Below are positions 1-9,032 of a stretch of 25,393 bases of DNA, one piece after another. The notes under the pieces are model-generated. The model was not told the origin of the DNA. It saw only the letters and a list, made by a program, of their open reading frames with translations, and ran no database searches. This stretch comes from a virus. Both the position numbers and the translations under genes were made by a program. Location of the stretch: positions 1 to 25,393 of the IMG/VR virus record IMGVR_UViG_3300020472_000152. One strand, given 5' to 3'. Each line of letters starts with the position of its first letter. The first letter of the stretch is position 1.

Positions 1-765
1 GAAATTACCACTACCATTCCTAATCCTATGATTTGTTGAATTAGTCTCCATCAAGTCAATATGACAAGATGAAGCAGATATCTCTAAATGGCCAGGAATA
101 TTAACATTATTATTAAACCAGGCGTTTCCATCAGAATCAATTTCAAGTCTTTTCCCTGTACCACTACCATTTGTGGTATGGAAGGACATTGAATCGCCAC
201 TCTTATAAGAATAAAGATTGCAATCACCATTAGCAGCAATTACAAAAGCTTCACTTGTAACAGTATCTCTTAGTTCTATAGCTGCTCCTGCTGCTCCTGC
301 TAAAAGCGTGTAACAATCAGCAGCAGAATCAAAAACTTCTAAATTCCAATCTGTTTGACCCCAAGATCCTGCTGTTGCTGATGAACCACCAACATTTAAG
401 GGCTTATTAAATTCCCACTTATCCCCAGTCTGATTGTATAATAAAGTCTTGTCATTTGCACCCTTAAGAGTTATACCTCCCCCAGAGGCAGCAGCATCAG
501 TTGTAGACCCCTTAGCAATGATAATGTTCTTGTCCTCCACCTCAAGTGTGGCAGTGTTCAGAATCGTCTGAGATCCATTTACTGTGAGTGTCCCACTCAG
601 TGTGAGGTCAGCACCAGTTGCACCTGCTGCAAGGGCATTAGCAGTGGCAGCAGTACCAACATTGGTTACTCCTGTTGCTATATTATTGACATCACCAGCG
701 AGATTGTTAATCTCTAACCTCTGCTGTTCTATTGTGAATGTGGTTGCTACGTTTCTTAATGGCAT
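1..765 (-). CDS. Tail-fibre-like structural protein, 5' part (runs off window)
   Basis: The frame is open from the ATG at 765 to the window edge, giving 255 visible residues with no stop; the 3' end lies outside. A ribosome site (AAGGA) sits about 8 bases upstream and the start is 12 bases after the stop of the giant upstream gene, so the two are co-transcribed. The N-terminus (MPLRNVATTFTIEQQRLEIN) is followed by an Ala/Gly/Thr-rich stretch and then a segment reading LTLSGTLTVNGSQTILNTAT and VEDKNIIIAKGST. From memory, this head is common in fibre or adhesin-like proteins of marine cyanomyoviruses, where a conserved attachment region precedes variable repeats. Further on are low-complexity residues (LAGAAGAAIELRD) and a repeat-like NGSGTGKRLEIDSDGNAWFN. 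A role in host contact at the baseplate periphery is inferred from position after the baseplate genes. It has no convincing similarity to a specific T4 fibre gene. Confidence 0.7.
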   Translation of the reverse strand, partial: MPLRNVATTFTIEQQRLEINNLAGDVNNIATGVTNVGTAATANALAAGATGADLTLSGTLTVNGSQTILNTATLEVEDKNIIIAKGSTTDAAASGGGITLKGANDKTLLYNQTGDKWEFNKPLNVGGSSATAGSWGQTDWNLEVFDSAADCYTLLAGAAGAAIELRDTVTSEAFVIAANGDCNLYSYKSGDSMSFHTTNGSGTGKRLEIDSDGNAWFNNNVNIPGHLEISASSCHIDLMETNSTNHRIRNGSGNF

Positions 766-777
766 GATGGGGATCCT

Positions 778-3700
778 TTAGTATGATGCTACAGCCCGTA
801 GATCTTGGATCTTCGGTACAAATGCAGGGTTTGATGTTTTCATTACGACCTTAATTGCAAATGATGAGAACTCAGGAAGATCATCAACACTGTAACTCAA
901 CTCTTGATAAGAAGATTGTTTTTCTGTAATCGCACTAATAGAATTTTCAGCACTTGCAATGACATCAACATCTGGAAGTCCAGTACCATTAAATTCTATC
1001 CATTCAATATCTTCAAAGTTCTCTTGAGAAGAAGATTTCTTCGTTCTATATAGAACTTTTATATTTTCAATTTCTGTTGCATTAGCAGTTAACTTAACAT
1101 CAATACTTGTTCCTGGATTATCAATAGAAACTTCTTTTGTTACATATCCTGCAAGACTAGAACTATCTTTAGATTGTGTATCAGATACAAAGTTAATTCC
1201 ATTAGTATATGCAATACTAGAAATCTCAGTATAATTTTCTTCACCAGCAGTCTGTCCAATCCACCCAAGAATATCACCAACCCTGAATATATCAGGTTGC
1301 TGCACTGCATTAGTTGAACTAGTAGTTACTCTTGCAAAAGGTACATTAGTATTGTTACTTGTATAATTATCACTTATTGGTTGCTTATCATTAACAATTT
1401 TCAATATCTTAGTCTTTGGATTAAAGAGAACAACTTCTCCACTAATCTTATTATTATAATCTCCAGCAGATGCAATATCTCTAGCAAATACAATAGATGG
1501 AGGAGATATAACATTAGGTATTGATAACACTTTTTGTAATACTCCAGCAGAAGTTATAGTAACTTTTGGTGTAGTTGGAGTACCTACATTAGGGTTAAGT
1601 GCAGTTAAAGCAGAAGATTGTGAATTATTTCCACCAAACTTCAATCCCTCATTTGCTGTAAATACATTAACAGTTTTTACTTTGACAGTAAGAACATCAC
1701 TGACAACATTTACTATTACACCTTCAGAATTAGTTGTCATTCCTTGTACAGTCATACCCACTATAGGTGGTGTACCTGTATTATTAACAACACTAAATGT
1801 GTATATTGGATAGAAATTTAAAATTTGATCTCTACGTCCAAATCTATCTTCTTGACCATGAGCATTTTCTATTCTATTTGATATAGTCTTAATAGATGCC
1901 CTAGTCAAATCAATTAAAGGTGATAAATGAGATACTGTACTTGAAAGATCAATCTTATAAGTTAATGAATTATCAATATTATTCATTGTTTCATTAACTC
2001 TTGAAGCAAGTATCTTCTGATTAATAAAGAAGAAATCTTCATTTAAGAATGTCTTCTCATAATCTGATTGAGTATATGAAGCAAATGTCTTAATGTTATC
2101 ATCAATTGGGGATACATTAGTAGTCTTAACAGATGTCTCAATTGAAGTTTGACTAAATGTTAAATTTGGAACAAGAGCATAAATTTTTTCAAACTTTCTA
2201 TTATAAGATGCTAGTACATTTGTACCACCACCAAATATATTACCAGATGCTTGGTTAACAGATTTCACATTGTAATGATCTAGTCCTGTATTTTTAACTT
2301 GATATAACTCTGAATTTAATTCAGATGCTATGAAACCACCAGTGTCTTTTGATCCTTTAAAGAATACATAAGAATTATCATCAGAATCAAATCCATTATC
2401 TGAATGGTTAATCTTAATAATAGAGTTATTATTCTTGAATAAAGAAGAAGTAGCATTTGTTTCAGAAGAAGCATTTGTTTCAAAAGGATGATTATCAAGT
2501 GCTTTATATCCAAGATCTTCATTAGTAAGAATTAAAGATGATGGTTTTGATATATCAAATTCAGCACGATACATCTTAAATTTAATATCTTCAAATAGAT
2601 CCTCTGTCCAAGCATTAGTATTCTGAGACTTAAAGAGAGAACCTAAAGCAGGTTGTGTTGTGACAGTTGTGCTAGTGGCCACCTCTGTCTCACCCAACCT
2701 AGATGCCCATAGAAGGTAATCAATAGAATCTGTCTCAAGTACAAGAGCATACTCAGTGTCATTCTGTAGATATACAGGATAATCAAATATAAACTTAGTT
2801 GGTGTTGTTGATGCAGTTGTTTCTAAATCATCAACTGCAATACCCATACGGACTGCTGGTGTATCAATAGTAATAGAAGATTCAATTACAGCACCTGAGT
2901 TACCTGTTCCTGTACCTCTTATAATAACTGCTGGAGGTTCAGTATATTCTGATCCAGAAAGAACCAATTCAGAATGATATACTTTACCACCAGAAACCCT
3001 TACAGTAGCAGTAGCATTACCACCACCAGGTAATTGTGGACTTTCAATAGTTACAATAGCAGAATTATAGGAAGCACCAGCATTAGAAACTTTAAGATCT
3101 GTTACTCTACCTGAATTTTTAACTATCTTCAATGATAAAGATGTATTATTGGCATTATTAGCAACAGTTATAGATGGAACAACAAGAGACTCATCTTGAT
3201 TAAAGGAAGTACCATTATGGTTACTCAATATCAAAGTATAAACTTGATCACTTGCTAAACTGAATGATCCTGTTGTAGAAGGAATTAACTCAATATTATT
3301 CCTATCAAATACACGAGAAATAGGACCAGAAGCATTAGAGGATGATCCTGTTATTTTTTCTCCCTTTGTTATATTAAGAGTATCATTAGCAACTACTCTT
3401 AAATAAGTATCTGGGGTAATAACCTTTTGTGTACCTGGAATTATATTCTTACCAGGTTTCCCATTATCAACATCTGTAAGATAAACTCTTATAGGAATAT
3501 TATCACTCTTAGTAGAGAAGAATAAATCAACTCCTGTTGTAAATAATCCACCATCATATCCACTAACAGTAAATGTTTGTGCAAGAGGATTTGGTCTAAT
3601 TGGATTTGCTGTATTACTATCTGTTATTTGTGTTCCTTCATTGGATTTAAAGAACGAAGGTGAAGTAGAAACAATAGATGATGGATTATCAGGTATTGCT

Positions 3701-6700
3701 CCTGTAGCATAATACTTAACTTCAGCATAAGTTTCTACATCTTCTACATTATGATCTGTAGAACTTGAAGTAAATCTAATAGTCTTAACACCAGTACTAA
3801 ATCTTACTTCACTAGCAGTATCATCATAATCTACAGTAGATACATCACCTGTCCAAGAAGTATTCTCTCTAGGTGGGTTTCCAGCTGGTACAAGAATAAT
3901 ACCACTAGCATTTCCATTCTCATCAGTAGTAATTGGACTATTGAATGATGACAATGAGTTTCCACCAACCCCAGTATATCTGTTATCTGGGTTAACCCAA
4001 CGAGCAATATCCTGTCCTTCCATAAAGACATGGATATTTGTATTTGGTTTCAAACGATTAACTACAAACTTAATAGGAATACTTCTAGCAAAGAATGATA
4101 ATGAAGTTGCAATTACATTAGAACCAACACCTTTAGTGGATATTCCTTTTCCAATTTCATTATTATCTGGACTAATATTAGAAGAACTATTAACAATAGC
4201 ATTTGTAACAGTTGAATCAGCTATTTCTCCATTTACATCCGCAAAAGAATTGATATTGAAGAATGATCTATTTGCACCTATCCAATTAACTTTATATGAA
4301 TTATAGAGACTTGAGAATGCATCTCTAAGTTGATTCTTAGCAAGGAAAATTGAATATAGATTAGTATTATTATCTGTTACTAAAGGAGCAACTGAACTAT
4401 CATACCAAGAATCTACAGATGGACCAACAAAAGAATCTCCAACATATTGAAGAACAACAAATGGGTTAGGATTAATTGTATTGGTAGCAAAGTTATTACC
4501 AAGTAATTCTAATTCTGAATATGGTAAAGTAACACGATCTCCTGTCTTTCTATATCCAGAAACAGCTCTTTGATCATCTCTAGTATTAATCTCTTCTAAT
4601 TTAAATGAATCCTCTTTGGATTGAGGTCTCATAACAGACTGTTGTGTATCAATAGAACACTGATAATCAGCAGCACCTAGAGATCCAATCTTATGTGTCT
4701 CAAAATTGTCCACAATGAAACCACTCTTGAAACGATTGATTCCTGCACTATCAGTAATGTGCATATTCAATGCTTGCTGTTCAAGAATGCTTAACGTTGT
4801 GTAATATTCTAATCTCTCAATACGTTTTTCTAATTTGCCAATATCACGCATTGTATAACGTTTATTGTCAATAGGAACAATCCTTACATCTTTACTTGAT
4901 TGAGTGAATGCAGGAATATAGAGATAATATAAAGGTATAGCATCATTAATAGGATCTGGCTTAGATGGATTAAGAGAAGAGTTACCTTTCTTAACAATAA
5001 AGGATCCTTTCTTATTCAAGAAAACACCATCAATTCTATTAAGATATTGTGTTTGTGTAAACGAGAAAGTAAATTCTAGATTATCATCTGGAGCAGGGGT
5101 ACTAGCAACTACACCACCAGATCCAGCAAAGACTCTGGTACTTCCAGAAGACAATAATGATTTATCATCAAAACCTGCAACTATTGAACTGTTGTCAATC
5201 TTAGGTCTAAAATCAAGTACATCTTTCAGTGATACTTTTCCTAAAGCAGGAGAATTAAATGTAGGAACCTCTTCAGGACTAACACCTGCTTCGTGTAAAT
5301 ATGAATCAACTGTACAGAAATCACCTTGAGTATGTTCAAAGTAATCAAATGCTATTAGTAGTTTACCTACGGGTGCTTGAGCTCCTGGTTTAATAATAAG
5401 TCTTGAGACATCATATATTGTATCTCTCTGACCATCATCAAAGGTAAATCTATTAGTAACATCTGTTCCATTAACTAGATTACCATTTTTATCAGCAGTT
5501 GGTGGTTCTGTTGGAGAACCTTCATAGATGTATCTTAATTTGTATGCATCAGAATATGTGTATGTCTCTACACTTGATGTGTCATAGTCATTACCACGAA
5601 AAGGAATAACTTTATCTCCACCAGCATCAACAACAATTCTCTTATTCTCTACTGCTGTTTTAATTCTTGGTTTTGCTTTAGTTATCTCTAAAGTAGCAGT
5701 TAACTTAAGTACAGGGAACTTAGTATAAGTATTTGAATCTCCACCAAAATATGTTGATGGAAGTTGTAATTTAACCGCACCAGAAGTTAATCCACTAGCA
5801 GCATCAGTAGATGCTGAAATAATAACTTGATCTGAAGTAACATATACAATATCACCTTTTGCTATATCTGTTGCATCACCTGGATCTAACACAGTAATAA
5901 TAAAATTACTTTCATCAAAAGAAACAAATCTTTGAGTTCCAAATGGTAACTGAGCAGAGAATGTTATAAGTCCACCACTTGTATTACCTGGAGTTACAAA
6001 ATCTCTTCTTGCATAGTAAGTAATCTTTGAATCTTCACTATTTGCTACAATAGAACTAATCTCTTTAGTTCCTGTCTTATAAAGAAGACTACCACCATTA
6101 AAATTATTAATTGAAGGACGAACTCTAACAACACTAGTATTAGTTACAACATTAGGAAGAGATCTATCAAGATATATTCTTGATTTTAAAACACCTGATG
6201 GTAATGTAGCATACTGAACAATAGCACGTATTAATGTATCAGATGAATCTGTAAATTGTACAAGATCTCCATGTTGAAGGAATTTAGTAGCATCTCCACC
6301 AAAACCATTACACTCAATATACTTTCTACCTTCAGATCCACTAAAAGTAAACTGTGTAACAGCTTTAACTTCTGTGTAAGTATCCTTGTTTACTTCAATA
6401 TCTGATGTAAATGTATTAGCATTTCCAGAACCATAATCACAGAAGAAAGACTTTGCATTCTGTGGAGTATATGTTGTTACAGCATTTCTAACAAGGACAG
6501 GAGTAATTACAGCAACAGTAGTAGGAGCATTTGAAGCTGCTGGTTGTATTATAGTAACAACAGGTGGTCTTGAATATTCAGTCTTAACAAATTCTCTATC
6601 CTTAATATTAATATCAAGAATCTTATCAATACCATTTGGTTTTATTATTTCAATTCTAGCAGCATCATAATCAACACCATCAACTCTTATTGTACATCCA

Positions 6701-9000
6701 TCATCATATCCAACACCTCTATTGTTAATAACAAAATGTGAAATAGTATTATCTCTTGCAATTTTTAATGAATTGTTATCTTCATCAGTAATAGTTTCAC
6801 CAGATTCAAAAGTTCCAGAAAGAACTTTAAGCATCAATGTTTTATTCTTAGTATATGCTGCACCTTCTCCACCTTCACCCTCTACAATACCGTATGCACC
6901 ACTCACACTACCATAAACATACTTACCAGAGGTAAACCCATTAGTATCTGTTATAGGATCATCTAAGAGGATTCTAGTAAAGAACTGCGGATCAAAATAT
7001 GAGAATCCAAAAGTAGTATTGTAGGAAGGATCTCCATTGTCTTGTCTTCCCTTAGAAACAACAACATCACTATCAGGATTAAAACCATTTCCCTTTTCAA
7101 CCAATGTAAAGTTACTTGGTTTTACTGTACCTATAATAGGTGTAATAGTTTCGTTGTAATCAACTAAATTACCAAATTGACCTGTTGTAGCTTTAGCATC
7201 TGCTTCAGATCTAAAGAAATCTCTACTATAAGATCCAGCAGCAGGATCAGCAGGATCAAAGTTACCAGAATCATATTCTGTTAAGAAATCATCTAAGTAA
7301 TCTTTATTTCCTTTAAGTGTTAATTCAAGATAGGTATCACTTCCACACTCAAGTCTTTTTACTTCAGAATAAGCAACTACATCAAAAGATGTTGCTAAAG
7401 TTGGTGTCTGTACTGTATTCCTTGACTGTACGATCCAAAGTTTTGTACCAATTATTGAATTAAATCTTTTTTCAAAATTATCAGTAACAGGAGATGATGC
7501 TCCATCTAATTGATTCAAGTTAACTTGAGGAGTTATCTTTACATATACTGTCTTCAACCCATCATTAATACCAAAGTAAGTTCCTCTACGATTTAATGTT
7601 TGTTTTAATCCTGTATCTGATTCTGTATTATTAAGACCAATAGATCCATCATTAAAATTAGAACATAGGAATATATTTGGATACGCAGTTAATTGTGCTC
7701 CATCTGCATTTAGAGGAACAGCTCCATATGTATTAGTAATTCTATAAGTAGGAAGTCCTTTAGTTTTTAAACGAATATCAGATCTAGTTAAACTTTCTCT
7801 AGCCTTATCTACTGGTAGATACTTCGTTTCTTTGTTAACAATTTCAAAACCTTTTACATATGCCTTACCAGAACCAACAGTAGCAACTAATTTATCTTTT
7901 GCATCTGCTTCTGGAATATTATTTACATTTCCAAGATCATCTAATGTATAAACACCAAGATTACCACCTTGTTGATAATATTCTCTAATACCTAAAGAGA
8001 AATCATCAACAACGTAATCTCCAGATTCGTCATAAGTCCTTCTTGCTAAAGTCTTTTCAAGTAGGGAGTAGTTCGTTTGTACTACTTTAGTCTCTACAGA
8101 ACCATTTCTAACAGATATTAACTGTATAAAATTCTTATCTGTAATCTGACCTAAAGGATACTTTACTAAAGTAAGAGTGATCTTTAATCTATGTGCTCCA
8201 GGAGAAGTATAATTGGTTGATCCAATTGCATTGTCATATAAAGATTCATCTTCTTCTGAAGTTACTAAACTCTCTTCAATTTTAAATCCAACATTTGAAG
8301 AGGGTTTGTCATAATAATTATCAATTACTAATAACTGTTCTGCATTCCTAACAAAATATCCATTAACAAAGTAAATACCTTCTTCTACTTTAACAGCAGA
8401 AGCATAACCCATTGCTGGGCTCTCTAATGACGCTGATACACCTGTGTCAGGATCAGTAATAGAAATACTAGTAGGAAGTACGCTTCCATCAGTTCCAACC
8501 ACTAGGAGTGGTGTATTAACGCCATCTACGACCTCTAGGGTCTCACCTTGTCGGAACGTGTCCTCATTACCTGCATTACCACTATTTGTATAGTTTACAA
8601 ATAGAACATCAGATGCTGTATCATTTGCTACATTAGATTCAATAACCGTAGCGGTAACACCAGATGTTAAACCTTTAAGAACTTGACCTTTTAATGAAGT
8701 AACATCATACTTCTTATAAACTATCTGTCCATTTACATTGACAGGAATTTCTGATACAGAAGATAACTTAACAAATGGTAATTTTGTGTTAATTCCAATT
8801 TCACCAGGTATGACTAATTCACCCTGCTTAAAAGCATATTTTCCAAAACTTTCTATCTGATTTTGTAAGATAGACTGTAGCTGAGTTAACTCTCTCGCTT
8901 GGATAGAATATCCAGGGCGAAAAAGCACCTTGTAGAAGTTCTTATCTTGTTTGAAATCATCGTAGTATGGAGCTACGTTAAGGTTTGTCTTCTGAGGCAT
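778..9000 (-). CDS. Giant DUF4815-type virion structural protein, probable baseplate/tail periphery
   Basis: The product is 2740 residues. The N-terminus (APYYDDF, NFYKVLFRPGYSIQARELTQ, LQSILQNQIESFG) is the signature of DUF4815 proteins found in T4-like cyanophages. Later landmarks of this family are visible: a helical segment RYTMRDIGKLEKRIERLEYY at residues 1381-1400, a RLKPNTNIHVFMEG motif at 1649-1662, NPLAQTFTVSG at 1805-1815, a segment ending EYALVLETDSIDYLLWASRL at about 2083-2102, and FKSQNTNAWTEDLFEDIKF just after. Family members known to me are usually much shorter; here long Ser/Thr/Asn-rich beta segments with GxGYxxPPxVxI-type repeats separate the landmarks. No signal peptide or membrane segment is apparent. 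It starts 32 bases after the gp8-like stop and ends 12 bases before the fibre-like gene. A peripheral, possibly receptor-facing, structural role is inferred. T4 gp9 or gp10 could be positional counterparts, but I see no direct similarity to either. Confidence 0.8.
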   Translation of the reverse strand: MPQKTNLNVAPYYDDFKQDKNFYKVLFRPGYSIQARELTQLQSILQNQIESFGKYAFKQGELVIPGEIGINTKLPFVKLSSVSEIPVNVNGQIVYKKYDVTSLKGQVLKGLTSGVTATVIESNVANDTASDVLFVNYTNSGNAGNEDTFRQGETLEVVDGVNTPLLVVGTDGSVLPTSISITDPDTGVSASLESPAMGYASAVKVEEGIYFVNGYFVRNAEQLLVIDNYYDKPSSNVGFKIEESLVTSEEDESLYDNAIGSTNYTSPGAHRLKITLTLVKYPLGQITDKNFIQLISVRNGSVETKVVQTNYSLLEKTLARRTYDESGDYVVDDFSLGIREYYQQGGNLGVYTLDDLGNVNNIPEADAKDKLVATVGSGKAYVKGFEIVNKETKYLPVDKARESLTRSDIRLKTKGLPTYRITNTYGAVPLNADGAQLTAYPNIFLCSNFNDGSIGLNNTESDTGLKQTLNRRGTYFGINDGLKTVYVKITPQVNLNQLDGASSPVTDNFEKRFNSIIGTKLWIVQSRNTVQTPTLATSFDVVAYSEVKRLECGSDTYLELTLKGNKDYLDDFLTEYDSGNFDPADPAAGSYSRDFFRSEADAKATTGQFGNLVDYNETITPIIGTVKPSNFTLVEKGNGFNPDSDVVVSKGRQDNGDPSYNTTFGFSYFDPQFFTRILLDDPITDTNGFTSGKYVYGSVSGAYGIVEGEGGEGAAYTKNKTLMLKVLSGTFESGETITDEDNNSLKIARDNTISHFVINNRGVGYDDGCTIRVDGVDYDAARIEIIKPNGIDKILDINIKDREFVKTEYSRPPVVTIIQPAASNAPTTVAVITPVLVRNAVTTYTPQNAKSFFCDYGSGNANTFTSDIEVNKDTYTEVKAVTQFTFSGSEGRKYIECNGFGGDATKFLQHGDLVQFTDSSDTLIRAIVQYATLPSGVLKSRIYLDRSLPNVVTNTSVVRVRPSINNFNGGSLLYKTGTKEISSIVANSEDSKITYYARRDFVTPGNTSGGLITFSAQLPFGTQRFVSFDESNFIITVLDPGDATDIAKGDIVYVTSDQVIISASTDAASGLTSGAVKLQLPSTYFGGDSNTYTKFPVLKLTATLEITKAKPRIKTAVENKRIVVDAGGDKVIPFRGNDYDTSSVETYTYSDAYKLRYIYEGSPTEPPTADKNGNLVNGTDVTNRFTFDDGQRDTIYDVSRLIIKPGAQAPVGKLLIAFDYFEHTQGDFCTVDSYLHEAGVSPEEVPTFNSPALGKVSLKDVLDFRPKIDNSSIVAGFDDKSLLSSGSTRVFAGSGGVVASTPAPDDNLEFTFSFTQTQYLNRIDGVFLNKKGSFIVKKGNSSLNPSKPDPINDAIPLYYLYIPAFTQSSKDVRIVPIDNKRYTMRDIGKLEKRIERLEYYTTLSILEQQALNMHITDSAGINRFKSGFIVDNFETHKIGSLGAADYQCSIDTQQSVMRPQSKEDSFKLEEINTRDDQRAVSGYRKTGDRVTLPYSELELLGNNFATNTINPNPFVVLQYVGDSFVGPSVDSWYDSSVAPLVTDNNTNLYSIFLAKNQLRDAFSSLYNSYKVNWIGANRSFFNINSFADVNGEIADSTVTNAIVNSSSNISPDNNEIGKGISTKGVGSNVIATSLSFFARSIPIKFVVNRLKPNTNIHVFMEGQDIARWVNPDNRYTGVGGNSLSSFNSPITTDENGNASGIILVPAGNPPRENTSWTGDVSTVDYDDTASEVRFSTGVKTIRFTSSSTDHNVEDVETYAEVKYYATGAIPDNPSSIVSTSPSFFKSNEGTQITDSNTANPIRPNPLAQTFTVSGYDGGLFTTGVDLFFSTKSDNIPIRVYLTDVDNGKPGKNIIPGTQKVITPDTYLRVVANDTLNITKGEKITGSSSNASGPISRVFDRNNIELIPSTTGSFSLASDQVYTLILSNHNGTSFNQDESLVVPSITVANNANNTSLSLKIVKNSGRVTDLKVSNAGASYNSAIVTIESPQLPGGGNATATVRVSGGKVYHSELVLSGSEYTEPPAVIIRGTGTGNSGAVIESSITIDTPAVRMGIAVDDLETTASTTPTKFIFDYPVYLQNDTEYALVLETDSIDYLLWASRLGETEVATSTTVTTQPALGSLFKSQNTNAWTEDLFEDIKFKMYRAEFDISKPSSLILTNEDLGYKALDNHPFETNASSETNATSSLFKNNNSIIKINHSDNGFDSDDNSYVFFKGSKDTGGFIASELNSELYQVKNTGLDHYNVKSVNQASGNIFGGGTNVLASYNRKFEKIYALVPNLTFSQTSIETSVKTTNVSPIDDNIKTFASYTQSDYEKTFLNEDFFFINQKILASRVNETMNNIDNSLTYKIDLSSTVSHLSPLIDLTRASIKTISNRIENAHGQEDRFGRRDQILNFYPIYTFSVVNNTGTPPIVGMTVQGMTTNSEGVIVNVVSDVLTVKVKTVNVFTANEGLKFGGNNSQSSALTALNPNVGTPTTPKVTITSAGVLQKVLSIPNVISPPSIVFARDIASAGDYNNKISGEVVLFNPKTKILKIVNDKQPISDNYTSNNTNVPFARVTTSSTNAVQQPDIFRVGDILGWIGQTAGEENYTEISSIAYTNGINFVSDTQSKDSSSLAGYVTKEVSIDNPGTSIDVKLTANATEIENIKVLYRTKKSSSQENFEDIEWIEFNGTGLPDVDVIASAENSISAITEKQSSYQELSYSVDDLPEFSSFAIKVVMKTSNPAFVPKIQDLRAVASY

Positions 9001-9032
9001 CTCACTTTCGTTCTAACTTTGGATTGAATAAA

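Noticed and set aside
584-781. Plus-strand frame over the fibre-like gene
   Set aside because: Antisense to a well-supported coding frame; hydrophobic low-complexity product and no ribosome site. The same applies to the other plus-strand frames between 3941 and 21000.
2328-4031. Small minus-strand frames inside the DUF4815 gene (2328-2522, 3831-4031)
   Set aside because: Shadows in another frame of the 2740-residue gene, Leu/Ile-rich from AT-rich codons, with no independent start signal.
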